NCBI RefSeq assembly: GCF_902499335.1
Contig: NZ_CABVQK010000001.1
Span: forward strand, 558,001 to 622,000
Origin: Burkholderia lata
GTDB taxonomy: Bacteria > Pseudomonadota > Gammaproteobacteria > Burkholderiales > Burkholderiaceae
DNA: 64,000 nt
Direction of reading: 5' to 3'
The translations under genes and the position numbers were made by a program. The notes under the pieces were generated by a model, which did no database searches, was not told the DNA's origin, and saw nothing but the letters and a program-made list of their open reading frames with translations. Below are positions 47,001 to 56,366 of the stretch, piece by piece. Position 1 is the first letter of the stretch; the number at the start of each line of letters is the position of its first letter.

Positions 47001-47654
47001 ATCGCCGCGCGACACCATCTTCATCAGCGGCGACACCTCGTGCGACACCGACACCTGCGTGAAGCCGATGCGGCGCGCCAGGTCGGCCAGCGCGCGTTCG
47101 TGCGCGGTGTAGCGATAGCCGTGGATCAGCACGATCGCGAGCGCGCGCACACCGGAATCGAACACGCGGCGCAGCGACGCCTCGGCGCCCTGCGCATCGA
47201 ACGGCACGACGATATCGCCATGCGCGCCGATGCGCTCGTCGATCTCGACGACGGTTTCGTACAGCGCGTCCGGCAGCACGATGTCGAGATCGAACAGGCG
47301 CGGCCGGTTCTGGTAAGCGATGCGCAGCACGTCGCGAAAGCCGCGCGTCGTCGCGAGCGCGGTGCGTTCGCCCTTGCGTTCGAGCAGCGCGTTGGTCGCG
47401 ACCGTCGTGCCCATCTTCACCATGTCGACGAGCTCGGGCGTGATCGGCTCGCCGGCGGCGAGGCCGAGCAGGTGGCGGATCCCGGCCACGGCCGCGTCGC
47501 GGTACTGCTCGGGGTTCTCCGACAGCAGCTTGTGCGTGACGAGCGTGCCGTCGGGCCGGCGCGCGACGATGTCGGTAAACGTGCCGCCGCGGTCGATCCA
47601 GAATTGCCAGCGCGCAGCGTCGGAGGGAACGGGGGAAAGGTGTCGGTCAGTCAT
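44010..47654 (-). CDS. ATP-dependent 5-oxoprolinase, fused HyuA-HyuB
   Basis: A 1214-residue protein with the hydantoinase/oxoprolinase A half first ([49 protein letters not shown]) and the HyuB half from about residue 710 ([30 protein letters not shown], and the C-terminal [12 protein letters not shown]). The single-chain form of about 1200-1290 residues is that of eukaryotic-type 5-oxoprolinase, which opens 5-oxoproline to glutamate using ATP. Neighbouring MFS and DUF1445 genes strengthen this over N-methylhydantoinase. The ATG at 47654 gives the normal N-terminus; an open frame continues upstream but is not family-like. Confidence 0.88.
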   Translation of the reverse strand: MTDRHLSPVPSDAARWQFWIDRGGTFTDIVARRPDGTLVTHKLLSENPEQYRDAAVAGIRHLLGLAAGEPITPELVDMVKMGTTVATNALLERKGERTALATTRGFRDVLRIAYQNRPRLFDLDIVLPDALYETVVEIDERIGAHGDIVVPFDAQGAEASLRRVFDSGVRALAIVLIHGYRYTAHERALADLARRIGFTQVSVSHEVSPLMKMVSRGDTTVVDAYLSPILRRYVEQVAHEMPGVNLQFMQSSGGLTRADAFQGKDAILSGPAGGIVGMVRAAQAAGFERVIGFDMGGTSTDVSHYHGEFERVFETQVAGVRMRAPMMSIHTVAAGGGSVLGFDGARLRVGPESAGANPGPAAYRRGGPLTVTDCNVMLGKIQPDHFPRVFGPHADEPLDRDGVVAKFAALADEIHAATGRRETPEALAEGFLEIAIGSMANAIKKISVQRGHDVSRYVLTTFGGAGGQHACGVADALGMTQVFAHPLAGVLSAYGMGLADQTAMRERAVEAVLSDASLPALNAALDRLADEAVGALLEQGVPPERIATERRVHLRYQGTDSALDVPAGSVAEMQQAFEAAYRQRYAFLMPGTPLVAELASVEAIGRSDAPVEIAPLAPRSDGDAAALRAHSAVRFYSGGQWHDAALYVRDTLLAGDAIDGPAIVAEKNGTTVVEPGWRAGMTAQGNLVLTRTTPLPTRRSLGTDADPVRLEIFNNLFMSIAEQMGLRLQNTAYSVNIKERLDFSCAIFDGDGNLIANAPHMPVHLGSMGESIRTVIERNRGRMRDGDVFMLNDPYHGGTHLPDVTVITPVFADGSDAPLFYVGSRGHHADIGGTTPGSMPPDSTHIDEEGVLIDNWQLVSAGTLRDAETRALLASGRYPARNVEQNMADLRAQVAANQKGVDELRRMVAQFGRDVVLAFMGHVQDNAEEAVRRVIGALQDGAYRYPLDNGAEIRVAIRVDRAARRAEIDFTGTSAQLDNNFNAPKAVCMAAVLYVFRTLVGDDIPLNAGCLKPLTVIVPARSMLNPEYPAAVVSGNVETSSAITNALYGALGCVASSQGTMNNFTFGNDRYQYYETIAGGSGAGDGFAGVGAVQTHMTNSRLTDPEVLEWRYPVRLDSHRIRAGSGGGGRWRGGDGAVRRIRFLEPMIASILSNNRIHAPFGAAGGEAGALGRNTIERADGTVEALDHIGRAQMAPGDVFVVETPGGGGYGAAG

Positions 47655-47782
47655 GATGTCGGGTCGATGCGTCGTTGAATCGAGGAGCGAGCGCCGCCGC
47701 ACGGCGCGCGTCGCGCGCCGTGTCACGGAGTCGATGAAAGGGGAAGAAAACGAAGGGCGGAGCGCCCCGCCGCCGACGTCGG

Positions 47783-49081
47783 TCAGGCGGCGTCGAGTTC
47801 GCGGCCGCGTGTCTCGGGCAGCGTCAGCGCGGCGACGATCACCACGCCGTACGCGGCGACCGCGAAGATGCCGATGCTCGTGCCGAGCCCGTACTCCTTC
47901 GACAGCGCGCCGATCAGGAACGGGAACAGCGCACCGATCGCGCGGCCCACGTTGTAGCAGAAGCCCTGGCCGGAGCCGCGCACGCGGGTCGGGAACAGCT
48001 CGGTGAGGAACGCGCCCATCCCCGAGAAGATGCCCGATGCGAAGAAGCCGAGCGGGAAGCCGAGCCACAGCATCGACGCGTTGGTCAGGTTCAGCGACGT
48101 GTACGCGAACGCGATCACCATCGAGCCGACCGCGAACAGGATGAAGTTCGGCTTGCGGCCGAGGCGGTCGGTCAGGTACGCGCTCGTCAGGTAGCCGACC
48201 CACGAACCGAAGATGATCATCGCGAGATAGCCGCCGGTGCCCATCACCGTGAGGTGACGTTCGGTCTTCAGGAAGGTCGGCAGCCACGTCGTGATCGCGT
48301 AGTAGCCGCCTTGCGCGCCGGTCGTCAGCAGCGCCGCGCGCAGCGTCGTCGTGATCAGCTTCGGCGCGAAGATCTCGGTGAGGCGCGGCGCATCGGCCAC
48401 TTTCGCCTGCGCGGCCTTCTCCTTCTCGTAGACGTCCGGCTCCTTCACGTAGCGGCGGATCGCGACGACCAGCAGCGCCGGTGCCAGCCCGACGAGGAAC
48501 AGCGCACGCCACGCCTGCTCGGCCGGCAGCACCGAGAACAGCAGCGCATACAGCAGCGCGCACAGCCCCCAGCCGATCGCCCAGCCCGACTGCACGAGGC
48601 CGACCGCCTTGCCGCGATCGCGCGCGCGGATCACTTCGCCGATCAGCACCGCGCCGGCGGTCCATTCGCCGCCGAAGCCGAAGCCCATCAGCGCGCGCGC
48701 CGCGAGCAGCTGGTGGTAGTTCTGCGCGAGCCCGCACAGCGCGGTGAACACGGCGAACCACAGCACGGTGAGCTGCAGCGTGCGCACGCGGCCGATCCGG
48801 TCGGACAGGATGCCGGCGATCCAGCCGCCGGCCGCCGACGCGAGCAGCGTGATCGTGCCGATGAAGCCCGCGTCCGCGAACGAGATGCCCCAGGTCGCGA
48901 CGAGCGTCGGGATCACGAACGACAGCATCTGCGTGTCCATCCCGTCGAGCATGTAGCCGACCTTGCAGCTCCAGAACGCGCGGCGCTCGCGCGGCTGCGC
49001 GTCCGCGTACCACGAGAACAGGCCGTTGCGCTCGGGGCTCGCGGGCTCCGCGGCGTTCGCCGCGAGGGTCTTGCTTTCCAT
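47783..49081 (-). CDS. MFS transporter (SHS/AAHS type) of the pyroglutamate module
   Basis: A 432-residue, 12-helix major facilitator of the sialate/aromatic acid:H+ symporter type: [20 protein letters not shown] in helix 1, [13 protein letters not shown] in loop 2-3, [22 protein letters not shown] in helix 4, and [12 protein letters not shown] in loop 8-9. AGGAGCACCACC precedes ATG 49081; ATG 49111 is an upstream alternative. Between a DUF1445 gene and a 5-oxoprolinase gene it most likely imports 5-oxoproline, D-glutamate or a related acid. Confidence 0.88.
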   Translation of the reverse strand: MESKTLAANAAEPASPERNGLFSWYADAQPRERRAFWSCKVGYMLDGMDTQMLSFVIPTLVATWGISFADAGFIGTITLLASAAGGWIAGILSDRIGRVRTLQLTVLWFAVFTALCGLAQNYHQLLAARALMGFGFGGEWTAGAVLIGEVIRARDRGKAVGLVQSGWAIGWGLCALLYALLFSVLPAEQAWRALFLVGLAPALLVVAIRRYVKEPDVYEKEKAAQAKVADAPRLTEIFAPKLITTTLRAALLTTGAQGGYYAITTWLPTFLKTERHLTVMGTGGYLAMIIFGSWVGYLTSAYLTDRLGRKPNFILFAVGSMVIAFAYTSLNLTNASMLWLGFPLGFFASGIFSGMGAFLTELFPTRVRGSGQGFCYNVGRAIGALFPFLIGALSKEYGLGTSIGIFAVAAYGVVIVAALTLPETRGRELDAA

Positions 49082-49156
49082 GGTGGTGCTCCTGTCGTTA
49101 TGCGCCGTCAAATGGCGATCGTGCGTGCGGGTGGTCGTGCGGGTCGTCGCCCCGGA

Positions 49157-49930
49157 TCAGAATACGGCCAGCGACGCGTTCGTGATGTCGGTCATCAGCA
49201 TGTGGCCGGGTGTATGTGCGATCGCGATCGGCAGCTTCGCGTCCATCAATGCGGTTTGCGGCGTCACGCCGCACGCCCAGAACACCGGCAGCTCGCCGTC
49301 GCGGATCGTCACCGCGTCGCCGAATTCGGGGGCGTTCAGATCGGCGATGCCCAGTTCGCGCGGGTCGCCGAGATGGATCGGCGCGCCGTGCACGCCCGGA
49401 AACCGGCTCGTGATCTGCACCGCGCGGATCGCGTCGGCGCCGCGCATCGGCCGCATCGACACGACGAGCTGGCCGCCGAAGATCCCCGCGCGGCGGTTCG
49501 GAATCGACGTGCGGTACATCGGCACGTTGCGCCCCTCCTCGACGTGGCGCAGGCCGATCCCTTCGCGGGCCAGCATGTCCTCGAACGAGAACGAGCAGCC
49601 AATCGCGAACACGACGAAATCGTCGCGCCACAACGCTTCCAGCGACTCGACGCGCTCGGTCAGGCGGCCGTCGCGGTAGACGTTGTAGCTCGGCACGTCG
49701 GTGCGGATGTCGAGATCCTCGCCGAGCGCGTCGACCCGGAACGCGCCGGGTTCGCCGACGCCCAGCAGCGGGCAGGCTTTCGGGTTCGCCTGGCAGAAGC
49801 GCAGGAAATCGTGCGCGACCGCCTCGGGCAGGATCGCGAGGTTCGCTTGTGCGTACGGGCCGCAGTGGCCGGCGGTCGGGCCGCGGAACGCGCCGTGGCG
49901 CACGGACTGGCGGAATTCGGAAGGCGTCAT
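49157..49930 (-). CDS. DUF1445 (YcsI) hydro-lyase, D-glutamate-cyclase-like
   Basis: A 257-residue protein of the DUF1445/YcsI family ([55 protein letters not shown]). In vertebrates the related domain of DGLUCY converts D-glutamate to 5-oxo-D-proline; in Bacillus, ycsI lies with the pxpABC 5-oxoprolinase genes. Here it heads an operon with an MFS transporter and a fused 5-oxoprolinase. The conserved Cys in GHCGPY and the His in HTPGH are candidates for the active site. I infer D-glutamate cyclase or pyroglutamate handling. Confidence 0.83.
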   Translation of the reverse strand: MTPSEFRQSVRHGAFRGPTAGHCGPYAQANLAILPEAVAHDFLRFCQANPKACPLLGVGEPGAFRVDALGEDLDIRTDVPSYNVYRDGRLTERVESLEALWRDDFVVFAIGCSFSFEDMLAREGIGLRHVEEGRNVPMYRTSIPNRRAGIFGGQLVVSMRPMRGADAIRAVQITSRFPGVHGAPIHLGDPRELGIADLNAPEFGDAVTIRDGELPVFWACGVTPQTALMDAKLPIAIAHTPGHMLMTDITNASLAVF

Positions 49931-50135
49931 GAGGTTCTATCGCAGATCGGTATGTCGTCGGGATGACGGTGCCGTGTCATCGGATACGGCGAAGAATAGA
50001 AAAGAAAAAATTTTGTCGCCAACGAGTTTTTTTGCGCTTCGTGTATAGAATTTCTTAACGGATCTTGGGGTTTTCCCCGGCTCCGTTCACTTTTCCTCAC
50101 CGGCAAAGTGCGCATCCACCCATCGCCCGACCGCC

Positions 50136-51068
50136 ATGAACACGCGTTTTCTCGAAACTTTCGTCACGCTCGCGAAGCTGCGCAACTTCCGCACGACGGC
50201 CGCCGCGCTGCACGCGACGCCGGCCGCGATCTCGCAGCGCCTGAAGGCGCTCGAGGACGAACTGCAGACGGTACTCGTCGACCGCGACAGCCGCGAATTC
50301 CGGCTCACGCCGAACGGCGAATACCTGCTCGGCTATGCGAAGGCCGTGGTCGAGGCGACGCAGGAGCTGCAGGCCGCCGCATCCGGCGAAAGCGCGCTGC
50401 GCGGCAAGCTGCGGCTCGGCGTGATCGAGACCGTCGTGCACAGCTGGCTGCCGCACTACATGCGGCGGCTGGCGGCCGACTATCCGCAGCTCGAAATCGA
50501 CCTGACCGTCGACGTCAGCGTGGTGCTGCAGCGCCGGCTGATGGCCGGCGAGCTCGACCTGATCATCCGCGTGGAAGGCAGCGACGAGGCGTCGGTCGTG
50601 TGCGATGCGCTCGCGAACTATCCGGTGCGCTGGATCGCGCGCGCGGGGCTGCTGCCGAACACGCGCACGGGGCTCGCCAGGCAGGTGCTGCGCCAGCCGA
50701 TTCTCACCTACGGGCGCGGGACGGCACCCCATCGCGCACTCGAGGATATCGTCCGCACGCTCGCTCATGCGCACGGCGTGCCGCTGGCGGAGACGCGCAT
50801 CACGGGTTCGCCGTCGATCTCGGTGATCGTGCAGCTCGTGCGCGACGGGTTCGGCGTGGCTGCGATTCCGGTGCTGTTCGTCGATGCGTTGATCGAAAGC
50901 GGCGAAGTGGTCGAACTGCCGCTGCAGCCGTCGCCGCCGTCGATCGTCGTATCGATGTCGCGGCGGGCGGACGCGCCGAGGTTCGTGCATGGCGCGTCGA
51001 TTGCGGCGCGGGCCGCGTGTCACGAATACTGCGAGAAGAGCAAGCGCTTGCTGGTCGAAGCGCTTTGA
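50136..51068 (+). CDS. LysR-family regulator of the pyroglutamate module
   Basis: A 310-residue LysR regulator with LRNFRTTAAALHATPAAISQ as helix-turn-helix. It is transcribed divergently from the DUF1445-MFS-oxoprolinase operon; the 205-base gap has an AT-rich patch (50000-50060) with AAAAAATTTTGTCGCC and TTTTTTTGCG, suited to promoters. The classic LysR layout makes this the probable activator of the operon, with 5-oxoproline or D-glutamate as candidate inducer. Confidence 0.9.
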   Translation: MNTRFLETFVTLAKLRNFRTTAAALHATPAAISQRLKALEDELQTVLVDRDSREFRLTPNGEYLLGYAKAVVEATQELQAAASGESALRGKLRLGVIETVVHSWLPHYMRRLAADYPQLEIDLTVDVSVVLQRRLMAGELDLIIRVEGSDEASVVCDALANYPVRWIARAGLLPNTRTGLARQVLRQPILTYGRGTAPHRALEDIVRTLAHAHGVPLAETRITGSPSISVIVQLVRDGFGVAAIPVLFVDALIESGEVVELPLQPSPPSIVVSMSRRADAPRFVHGASIAARAACHEYCEKSKRLLVEAL

Positions 51069-51159
51069 TGCGGTACGGGCCCGCGCGGGGCGAGGCCGCA
51101 CAGCCGGCACGCATTCGACCTCGCCGCGCGAATCGCGTACGCGCCGCTACAACGTTGAA

Positions 51160-51191
51160 GGGCACGGCCGCTGAAACGCCCGGCCGTGCCC
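51160..51191. terminator. Hairpin between convergent lysR and exported-protein genes
   Basis: GGGCACGGCCG (51160-51170) and CGGCCGTGCCC (51181-51191), a perfect 11-bp stem with a 10-base loop. It lies 91 bases after the lysR stop and 33 bases from the end of the opposing gene. Confidence 0.55.
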
Positions 51192-51224
51192 CTGTCACCC
51201 GGCATCAACCGGGTCTTGCCTGCC

Positions 51225-52925
51225 TCAGTGCGACCGGCCCGTATCCGTCCCCGGCGCGAACTCGATCCCCCGCAGCACTTCCGCAAACTTCGCAGTCCGC
51301 AGCACGGCGAACTGCTCGTGCGCAGCCGTCGTCGCGCTCGTGTTCTTCAGCACGTCACGCACGGCCACCAGCCGGTTCGGATCCGCACCGACATCGCCGT
51401 TGCCGCTGACCGTCGACGTAATCGCCCAGATCGTCACCGTGCCGTCGCGTTCGACGCGGCCCGTCAGGTTGCGCAGGCCGGCCGTCGCCGGTGCCCACGG
51501 CAGGCCCGTCGCCGAATTGTTGCCCGCCGGGTAGCCCGCGACCGAATACGGCTGGCCGAGGTTCAGCCCGTTCTGCAGCGTGTAGGCGAGCTTCCACTGC
51601 TTCGTGCCCGCGTCGTAGACCCACTTCTGCAGGCCCGCCGTCGTCTGCGCAGCCGCATGCGTGTACAGGTCCGCACCGCCCGTGTAGCCGTCGCCTTCGT
51701 CCGCGACATACAGCGTGTTCGCGTCCGCGAACCAGATCCCGAACGGATAGGCGAGCGTCGTCGCGGTCTTGTTCGGCGTGACCGGGAAGCCGGCCAGCAC
51801 GCACATGTTGTTCGGCAGGCCCGCCGTCTGCAGCGTGGCGGCGTTGTAGGCGAGCGGCGCCGTCGGCAGCACGGCCTTCGGCGACGGCACGCCGACGCCC
51901 GACGGGCACGCGGTGCCGGTCGTATCGACGAAGTACACGGTGTTCACGCCGTTGCCGCCGCTGCCCTTCGTGTAGTACACGACGTTGTCGTGCACGGCGA
52001 TGCCGCGGAAGTTGTCGTCCTTGCCGATCTTGTCGGCCTTCGCGCCGAGTTCCGTGACCGAGAAGCTCGCGAGCGGCGTCGGCACGCCCGGATCCTGCTG
52101 CGCTTCGTGATGCTTCGCGCCGTCGATCAGCTGCGCGCCCGCGCCGAGGATCACGTTGTCCGGTTGCGGGTTCGAGCCGTTGCCGGCATTGCCCGACGTG
52201 TAGTAGAGGTCATGGCCGTCGCGATTGTTCAGGATCGCCGCGCGGCCGTTGTTGCCGCTGTACGCGTTCGTCTCGGTGAAGCGGAAATGCCCGTGGCGAT
52301 CGACGCGCGCGATCGCGCGATAGAAGTTCTGCCCGTCCGGGTTCGTCGTATCGATCGCAACCGGCGTGTTCGAGTTCGACACGTCGATCGCGTTGACCGG
52401 CGCGACGTAGCCCATGAACGTCAGGTAGCTGCCGTCGAGCGACAGGTGCAGGCCGAGTTCCGACTTCGAGCTGAAGCTCGTCACCATCTGGTCGTGCGCG
52501 AAGCCTTTCTGCAGGCTGTTCGGCACTTCGAGCGTGCTGACGACGCCGCCGCCCGGCGTGATCTGGTCGAGGAAGATGCGCGACGTGATGCCGAAGCTGC
52601 CGTCGTAGCGGTCGTTGTTCCACACGTACGGATAGGTACCGTCGTTCGGCGCGCCGGATGCCGTGCCGCAACCGCCGGTGGTCTTCGCGCAGTTCGGCGG
52701 CAGGATCGCGCCGGGCTGGACGTTGCTCGACACGTTGTCGTACACGCTGCGGCTGAGGACCAGGAAGCCCGGCACGAAACCCGGCGCAAAACGGCTATCG
52801 CCGTCGTTGTCGTGCGGGGCAGCCTGCGCGCCGATGCTCGCGGCAATCAGCGTCAGTGCAACGACAGGAACGGTACGATCGCGCAGCGCGCGGCGGCGCT
52901 TCGCGGACAAGGCGAAATTCGGCAT
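51225..52925 (-). CDS. Large exported protein of unknown function
   Basis: A 566-residue protein with a signal peptide (basic KRRRALRDR start, then VVALTLIAASIGAQA). The mature part is rich in Gly, Asn, Thr and Asp with recurring strand patterns such as FRGIAVHDNVVYYT, TVYFVDTTG, GIWFADANTLYVADEGDGY and RDGTVTIWAI, which look like blades of a beta-propeller. Four cysteines lie in short loops. I do not recognise a named family; a surface or periplasmic binding or esterase-like role is possible. ATG 52925 with GGAG upstream is preferred over 52946. Confidence 0.75.
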   Translation of the reverse strand: MPNFALSAKRRRALRDRTVPVVALTLIAASIGAQAAPHDNDGDSRFAPGFVPGFLVLSRSVYDNVSSNVQPGAILPPNCAKTTGGCGTASGAPNDGTYPYVWNNDRYDGSFGITSRIFLDQITPGGGVVSTLEVPNSLQKGFAHDQMVTSFSSKSELGLHLSLDGSYLTFMGYVAPVNAIDVSNSNTPVAIDTTNPDGQNFYRAIARVDRHGHFRFTETNAYSGNNGRAAILNNRDGHDLYYTSGNAGNGSNPQPDNVILGAGAQLIDGAKHHEAQQDPGVPTPLASFSVTELGAKADKIGKDDNFRGIAVHDNVVYYTKGSGGNGVNTVYFVDTTGTACPSGVGVPSPKAVLPTAPLAYNAATLQTAGLPNNMCVLAGFPVTPNKTATTLAYPFGIWFADANTLYVADEGDGYTGGADLYTHAAAQTTAGLQKWVYDAGTKQWKLAYTLQNGLNLGQPYSVAGYPAGNNSATGLPWAPATAGLRNLTGRVERDGTVTIWAITSTVSGNGDVGADPNRLVAVRDVLKNTSATTAAHEQFAVLRTAKFAEVLRGIEFAPGTDTGRSH

Positions 52926-53122
52926 GGACAAGGCTCCGTACGACATCGAGTGAGGACGTTGTTGGTGGACAGACTGACGACGTGAAGCCCCGCCACCTTA
53001 GCCATGCTTGATGAAGAATTGATTGCACGCGATGCAGCGGAAACCCGCGTGCGTACGCGGGTTTCCAGGCTCGGCACCGTGTTATTTATCCGTAATGCGA
53101 AAGAAATGAATCAGACAGGCAT

Positions 53123-53449
53123 TCAGGCGGATTGCCCCGCATGCGGCTGCGTGAGCTTGCCGTCGCCATACTCGCGCAACACTTTCGAAATCACGACGCG
53201 ATAGCCGTCGAGCCAGCGCGCCTGCTTCGTCTTTGCCTCGAGATGCGCCGGATGCTGCATCAGCTGCTGCAGCGCCGCCTCCGACTCCCAGTAGTAGACG
53301 TTCTGGATCAGCCCCGCTTCGGCGTTCTCCCACGTCTCCTCGCCGAGATAGCCGGGCGTCGCGCGCGCCATGTCGGCGATCTGCCGGTCGAGCCGGTGGA
53401 ATTCGTCGTCGTATTGCCCGGCTCGGAAAATGAAGGTCGACGCGTACAT
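53123..53449 (-). CDS. Antibiotic-biosynthesis-monooxygenase-domain (ABM) protein
   Basis: A 108-residue ferredoxin-fold protein of the ABM/dimeric alpha-beta barrel type: MYASTFIFRAG, ATPGYLGEETWENAEAGLI, NVYYWESEAALQQLMQHPAH. Family members include quinol monooxygenases, heme-degrading proteins and Dabb-like enzymes. The QHPAH histidine is typical of the 'EthD/ABM-like' group with unknown substrate. The family-typical start is at 53449; the open frame extends to 53557. Confidence 0.82.
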   Translation of the reverse strand: MYASTFIFRAGQYDDEFHRLDRQIADMARATPGYLGEETWENAEAGLIQNVYYWESEAALQQLMQHPAHLEAKTKQARWLDGYRVVISKVLREYGDGKLTQPHAGQSA

Positions 53450-53514
53450 GCCCGCTCCATCGAAGGGAATTGAAAGAGCGCCGATTGTAAGGCACGTGCG
53501 GCGTGCCGAGATCG

Positions 53515-54501
53515 TCACGCGGCGAGCGTATCGATGCCGGGCCGGTCGTCGAGCCACGCGTCGATGCGCGGCGCGTCTTCACGCATGCCGGGCGCGGGCG
53601 CCGGCATCGCGGCCAGTGCCTGTCGTGCACGTTCGAGCGCCTGCGCGAAGCCGCGCAACTCGCGCGTCGCGGGCCGGTCGCCGGCATGCCGGCGTGCGAG
53701 TGCCGCTTCAATGTTCATACCGGTCAACGCGAGTTGCGCGTCGATGAACGTCACGCACAGCGCGCGGCAATGCGCGGATATCGACGCGACGGCGAGCAGG
53801 ACAGGCACGATCGACACGGTCAGGTAGCCGCCGGGCGCAAGCCGCGACAGCGCATGACGCACGTCCTGCCCGCCATCGGTCCACGATGCGAACACCGCAT
53901 CACGCCACACCGCGCGCTCGAACACGAGCGCATCGCGATACGCGTCGAGCGCCGCACGGTCCGCGACCTGTCCGGCCGTCACCAGCGGAATCGGAAATGA
54001 AGATTCAACCGACGATTGCGCGCTCGCCGTTTCGACGATGCAGTTCGCGCCAAGCCACGCCGCATCGTCGCGTCGTGCGGCCAGCACGCGGGACTGCAAT
54101 CGGTCCGGCAGCATCGGATCGAGCGGCACCGCGCTGCAGATCGACGGCTTGTCCGCATGCACGCTGCAGCGGCCGTCGTCGGCCAGCGCCGCGCAACGGC
54201 CAAGCGACGGATAGTCGTAGCCCTGCAGCGTCAGCGCGATCCATTCGTTCCCCGCGCTACCGGTGCGATGAAACAACCGCTCGGCCAGCGCATCGGAAGC
54301 CGCGACGTCGTCCGCGTCGAGCGCGTGCTCGCGGCCGCCCGCACGCCAGCGCTCGCCGATCCGCCGCTTCGGCACACGACGGATCGTCAGTGCGCCGACG
54401 AAGCGATGCCGATGCCGGAACAGTTCACGCAACGACAGCGCCGGTGCGCTGTTACAGCAGCGTCCGCATGCGTTGCACGCGAGCAGGTAGGTGTCTACCA
54501 C
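53515..54501 (-). CDS. YkgJ-type cysteine cluster protein
   Basis: A 328-residue protein with the YkgJ/CxxCxxCC signature at the N-terminus (CNACGRCCNSAPALS) and the second cysteine group GRCAALADDGRCSVHADKPSICSAVP, together a probable Zn or Fe-S site. The C-terminal 150 residues are helical and unassigned. No ATG is available near the motif; GTG 54501 overlaps the stop of the upstream binding-protein gene, so the two are coupled. It is last in the sulfatase operon. A metal-handling or redox role in sulfatase maturation is conceivable but unproven. Confidence 0.78.
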   Translation of the reverse strand: MVDTYLLACNACGRCCNSAPALSLRELFRHRHRFVGALTIRRVPKRRIGERWRAGGREHALDADDVAASDALAERLFHRTGSAGNEWIALTLQGYDYPSLGRCAALADDGRCSVHADKPSICSAVPLDPMLPDRLQSRVLAARRDDAAWLGANCIVETASAQSSVESSFPIPLVTAGQVADRAALDAYRDALVFERAVWRDAVFASWTDGGQDVRHALSRLAPGGYLTVSIVPVLLAVASISAHCRALCVTFIDAQLALTGMNIEAALARRHAGDRPATRELRGFAQALERARQALAAMPAPAPGMREDAPRIDAWLDDRPGIDTLAA

Positions 54502-55304
54502 GGCCGCCGCACCGAATCCTGGTAGCGCGTGAGGATGAAGCGCGCGACGTCGTCCGAGTGATACGCGGCGACGAGCTGCGTCACCCACGGCTTCGCGCGA
54601 TCGGCATCGCGCACCGTCAGCACGTTCGCATACGGCGAGCGCGCATCCTCGATGCTGATGCTGTCGCGCGCGGGTTGCAGCCCGGCACGCGCGGCATCGT
54701 CGCTGTCGATCGCGACGAACGCGGCCGTGTCGAGCGCCGCGTACAGGCGATCGCGGCGCAGCGCGACGAGCTTCAGCCCGAGCCGGTTGCCGGTCACGTC
54801 GCGCAGCGTCGCATGCAGGCCGGCCTGCTCGCGCAGCGTCACCAGCGTGTCGTTCTGCAGCAGCACGAGCGCGCGTGCCATCCCGCGCGGATCGGCGGGA
54901 ATCGCGACTGTCGCGCCGGGCTGCAGTTCGTTCAAGTTCTTCAGCTTGCGCGAATAGAGCGCCATCGGCAGCGTGACGGTCGGCGCGATTTCGGTCAGTG
55001 CGTAGCGTTTCTGCGCGCGCGTCGCGGCAAGCTGTTGCGCATCCTCGAAGCTGGCCGCGTCGATCCGGCCATCGGCAAGCGCCGCGTCGATGCGCGATGC
55101 ATCGTCGAATTCGACGACATCGATGCCGAATCCTCGCGACGCGGCGACCCGCTTCACTTCGTCCAGGATCTGCGCATGCACGCCGCGCGTCACGCCGACG
55201 CGCACGGCCGGTGCGGCTGATTCGGCGGCAACGGTCGAACCCGATTGAACGGCCACACACGCAACCATCAGCCACGCGCCCACCCAAACCATGACGCGCT
55301 TCAT
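54495..55304 (-). CDS. NLPA/MetQ-like solute-binding protein
   Basis: A 269-residue binding protein of the NLPA (MetQ) family: signal sequence MVWVGAWLMVAC with a weak lipobox, then VRVGVTRGVHAQILDEVKRV, the EFDDASRIDAALADGRIDAA region and YSRKLKNLNELQPGATVAIP. MetQ proteins deliver methionine to MetNI; here no metN or metI gene is nearby. The start overlaps the end of the formylglycine-generating-enzyme gene by four bases. Its membership of a sulfatase operon suggests binding of an amino acid or sulfur compound. Confidence 0.82.
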   Translation of the reverse strand: MKRVMVWVGAWLMVACVAVQSGSTVAAESAAPAVRVGVTRGVHAQILDEVKRVAASRGFGIDVVEFDDASRIDAALADGRIDAASFEDAQQLAATRAQKRYALTEIAPTVTLPMALYSRKLKNLNELQPGATVAIPADPRGMARALVLLQNDTLVTLREQAGLHATLRDVTGNRLGLKLVALRRDRLYAALDTAAFVAIDSDDAARAGLQPARDSISIEDARSPYANVLTVRDADRAKPWVTQLVAAYHSDDVARFILTRYQDSVRRPW

Positions 55305-56350
55305 GACGCATCCCTCAGAATCGTGCGAAACCCGATATGCGACGCGCCGAGATCGGCTTCCTGCTGTTCGCGCGACGACGCGCGATAGCGCACGCAGTAA
55401 TCGCGCGAACACAGGAACGACCCGCCCTTGATGACCATCGGCGTATCGTGCCGGCGCGTGGGCGGCGCGACCGCCGCCGTGTCACCGTTCGTATGCGACT
55501 GGTGCGGACCCGTGTACGCGTCCTTCGTCCATTCCCATGCATTGCCGATCATGTCGTAGAGCCGGAACCCGTTCGCCGCGTAGCAGCCGACGGGCGCGAG
55601 CCCCGCGTGGCCATCCTCGGCCGTGTCGAGCACCGGGAACACGCCCTGCCAGTAGTTCGCGGCCGGCTTGCCCTGCGCGTCGCGCGGCGCCGCGTCGAGC
55701 GATGCGTCGTCGCGGCCGGCCTTGCCCGCGTATTCCCATTCGGCCTCGGTCGGCAGGTCGCGGCCCAGCCAGCGCGCATACGCGAGCGCATCGCGCTGCG
55801 TAACGAGCGTGACGGGCAGGTTGCCGAGCCCGTCGATGCCGCTGCCCGGCCCGCGCGGATGACGCCACGACGCGCCCTTCACCCACGACCACCACGCAAG
55901 ATCGCGCGCATTCATCTCGTCGCGTGTCGGCACGTGGAACACGGCTGCGCCAGCCTGCTGCTCGGCCTCGGTCACGTAGCCGGTCGCCTGCACGAACGCG
56001 GCGAACTGCGCGATCGTCACGTCGGTCTGGTCGATCCAGAACCCGCCGACACGCGTGCGGCCGTCGCCCACCGGGCGCTCGTCCGCGTAGCCGCGCGTGC
56101 TGCCGAACACGAACGCGCCGCCGCGCAGGTGCACCATCCCGGCCTTCGCGTCGTCACGCCACCCGGCCGGCAGCCCCGAATAGCGTGCGCACTGCCGCTC
56201 CGAGCCGAGCGGCGCGAGCGCGCGGCCGCGATTCGCGTCGTCGAATGCATCGCCCGCCGGTGCGACGGGATTCGCATAACCGGCCGCGAACGCGGCGGCG
56301 AACAGCGTGCCGGCAAGCGCCGCGCCGATCGTCCAGAACCGGAACCGCAT
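55301..56350 (-). CDS. Formylglycine-generating enzyme with signal peptide
   Basis: A 349-residue SUMF1/FGE-fold protein. The C-terminal KGGSFLCSRDYCVRYR carries Cys314 and Cys319, with the spacing of the copper-binding cysteine pair of true FGE (Cys336/Cys341 in human), so this is an active-type enzyme and not an EgtB or PvdO relative. It would oxidise the sulfatase cysteine to formylglycine. The N-terminus (MRFRFWTIGAALAGTLFAAA) is a signal peptide or anchor, which puts the enzyme in the periplasm. GGGAG precedes the ATG. It lies 16 bases after the sulfatase gene. Confidence 0.88.
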   Translation of the reverse strand: MRFRFWTIGAALAGTLFAAAFAAGYANPVAPAGDAFDDANRGRALAPLGSERQCARYSGLPAGWRDDAKAGMVHLRGGAFVFGSTRGYADERPVGDGRTRVGGFWIDQTDVTIAQFAAFVQATGYVTEAEQQAGAAVFHVPTRDEMNARDLAWWSWVKGASWRHPRGPGSGIDGLGNLPVTLVTQRDALAYARWLGRDLPTEAEWEYAGKAGRDDASLDAAPRDAQGKPAANYWQGVFPVLDTAEDGHAGLAPVGCYAANGFRLYDMIGNAWEWTKDAYTGPHQSHTNGDTAAVAPPTRRHDTPMVIKGGSFLCSRDYCVRYRASSREQQEADLGASHIGFRTILRDAS

Positions 56351-56366
56351 CTTGTCGCTCCCGGGT

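Noticed and set aside
43959-47678. A 1239-codon open frame on the plus strand opposite the 5-oxoprolinase gene
   Set aside because: It is Arg/His/Val-rich with no family features, and lies exactly antisense to a gene with clear motifs; long antisense frames are expected at this GC content.
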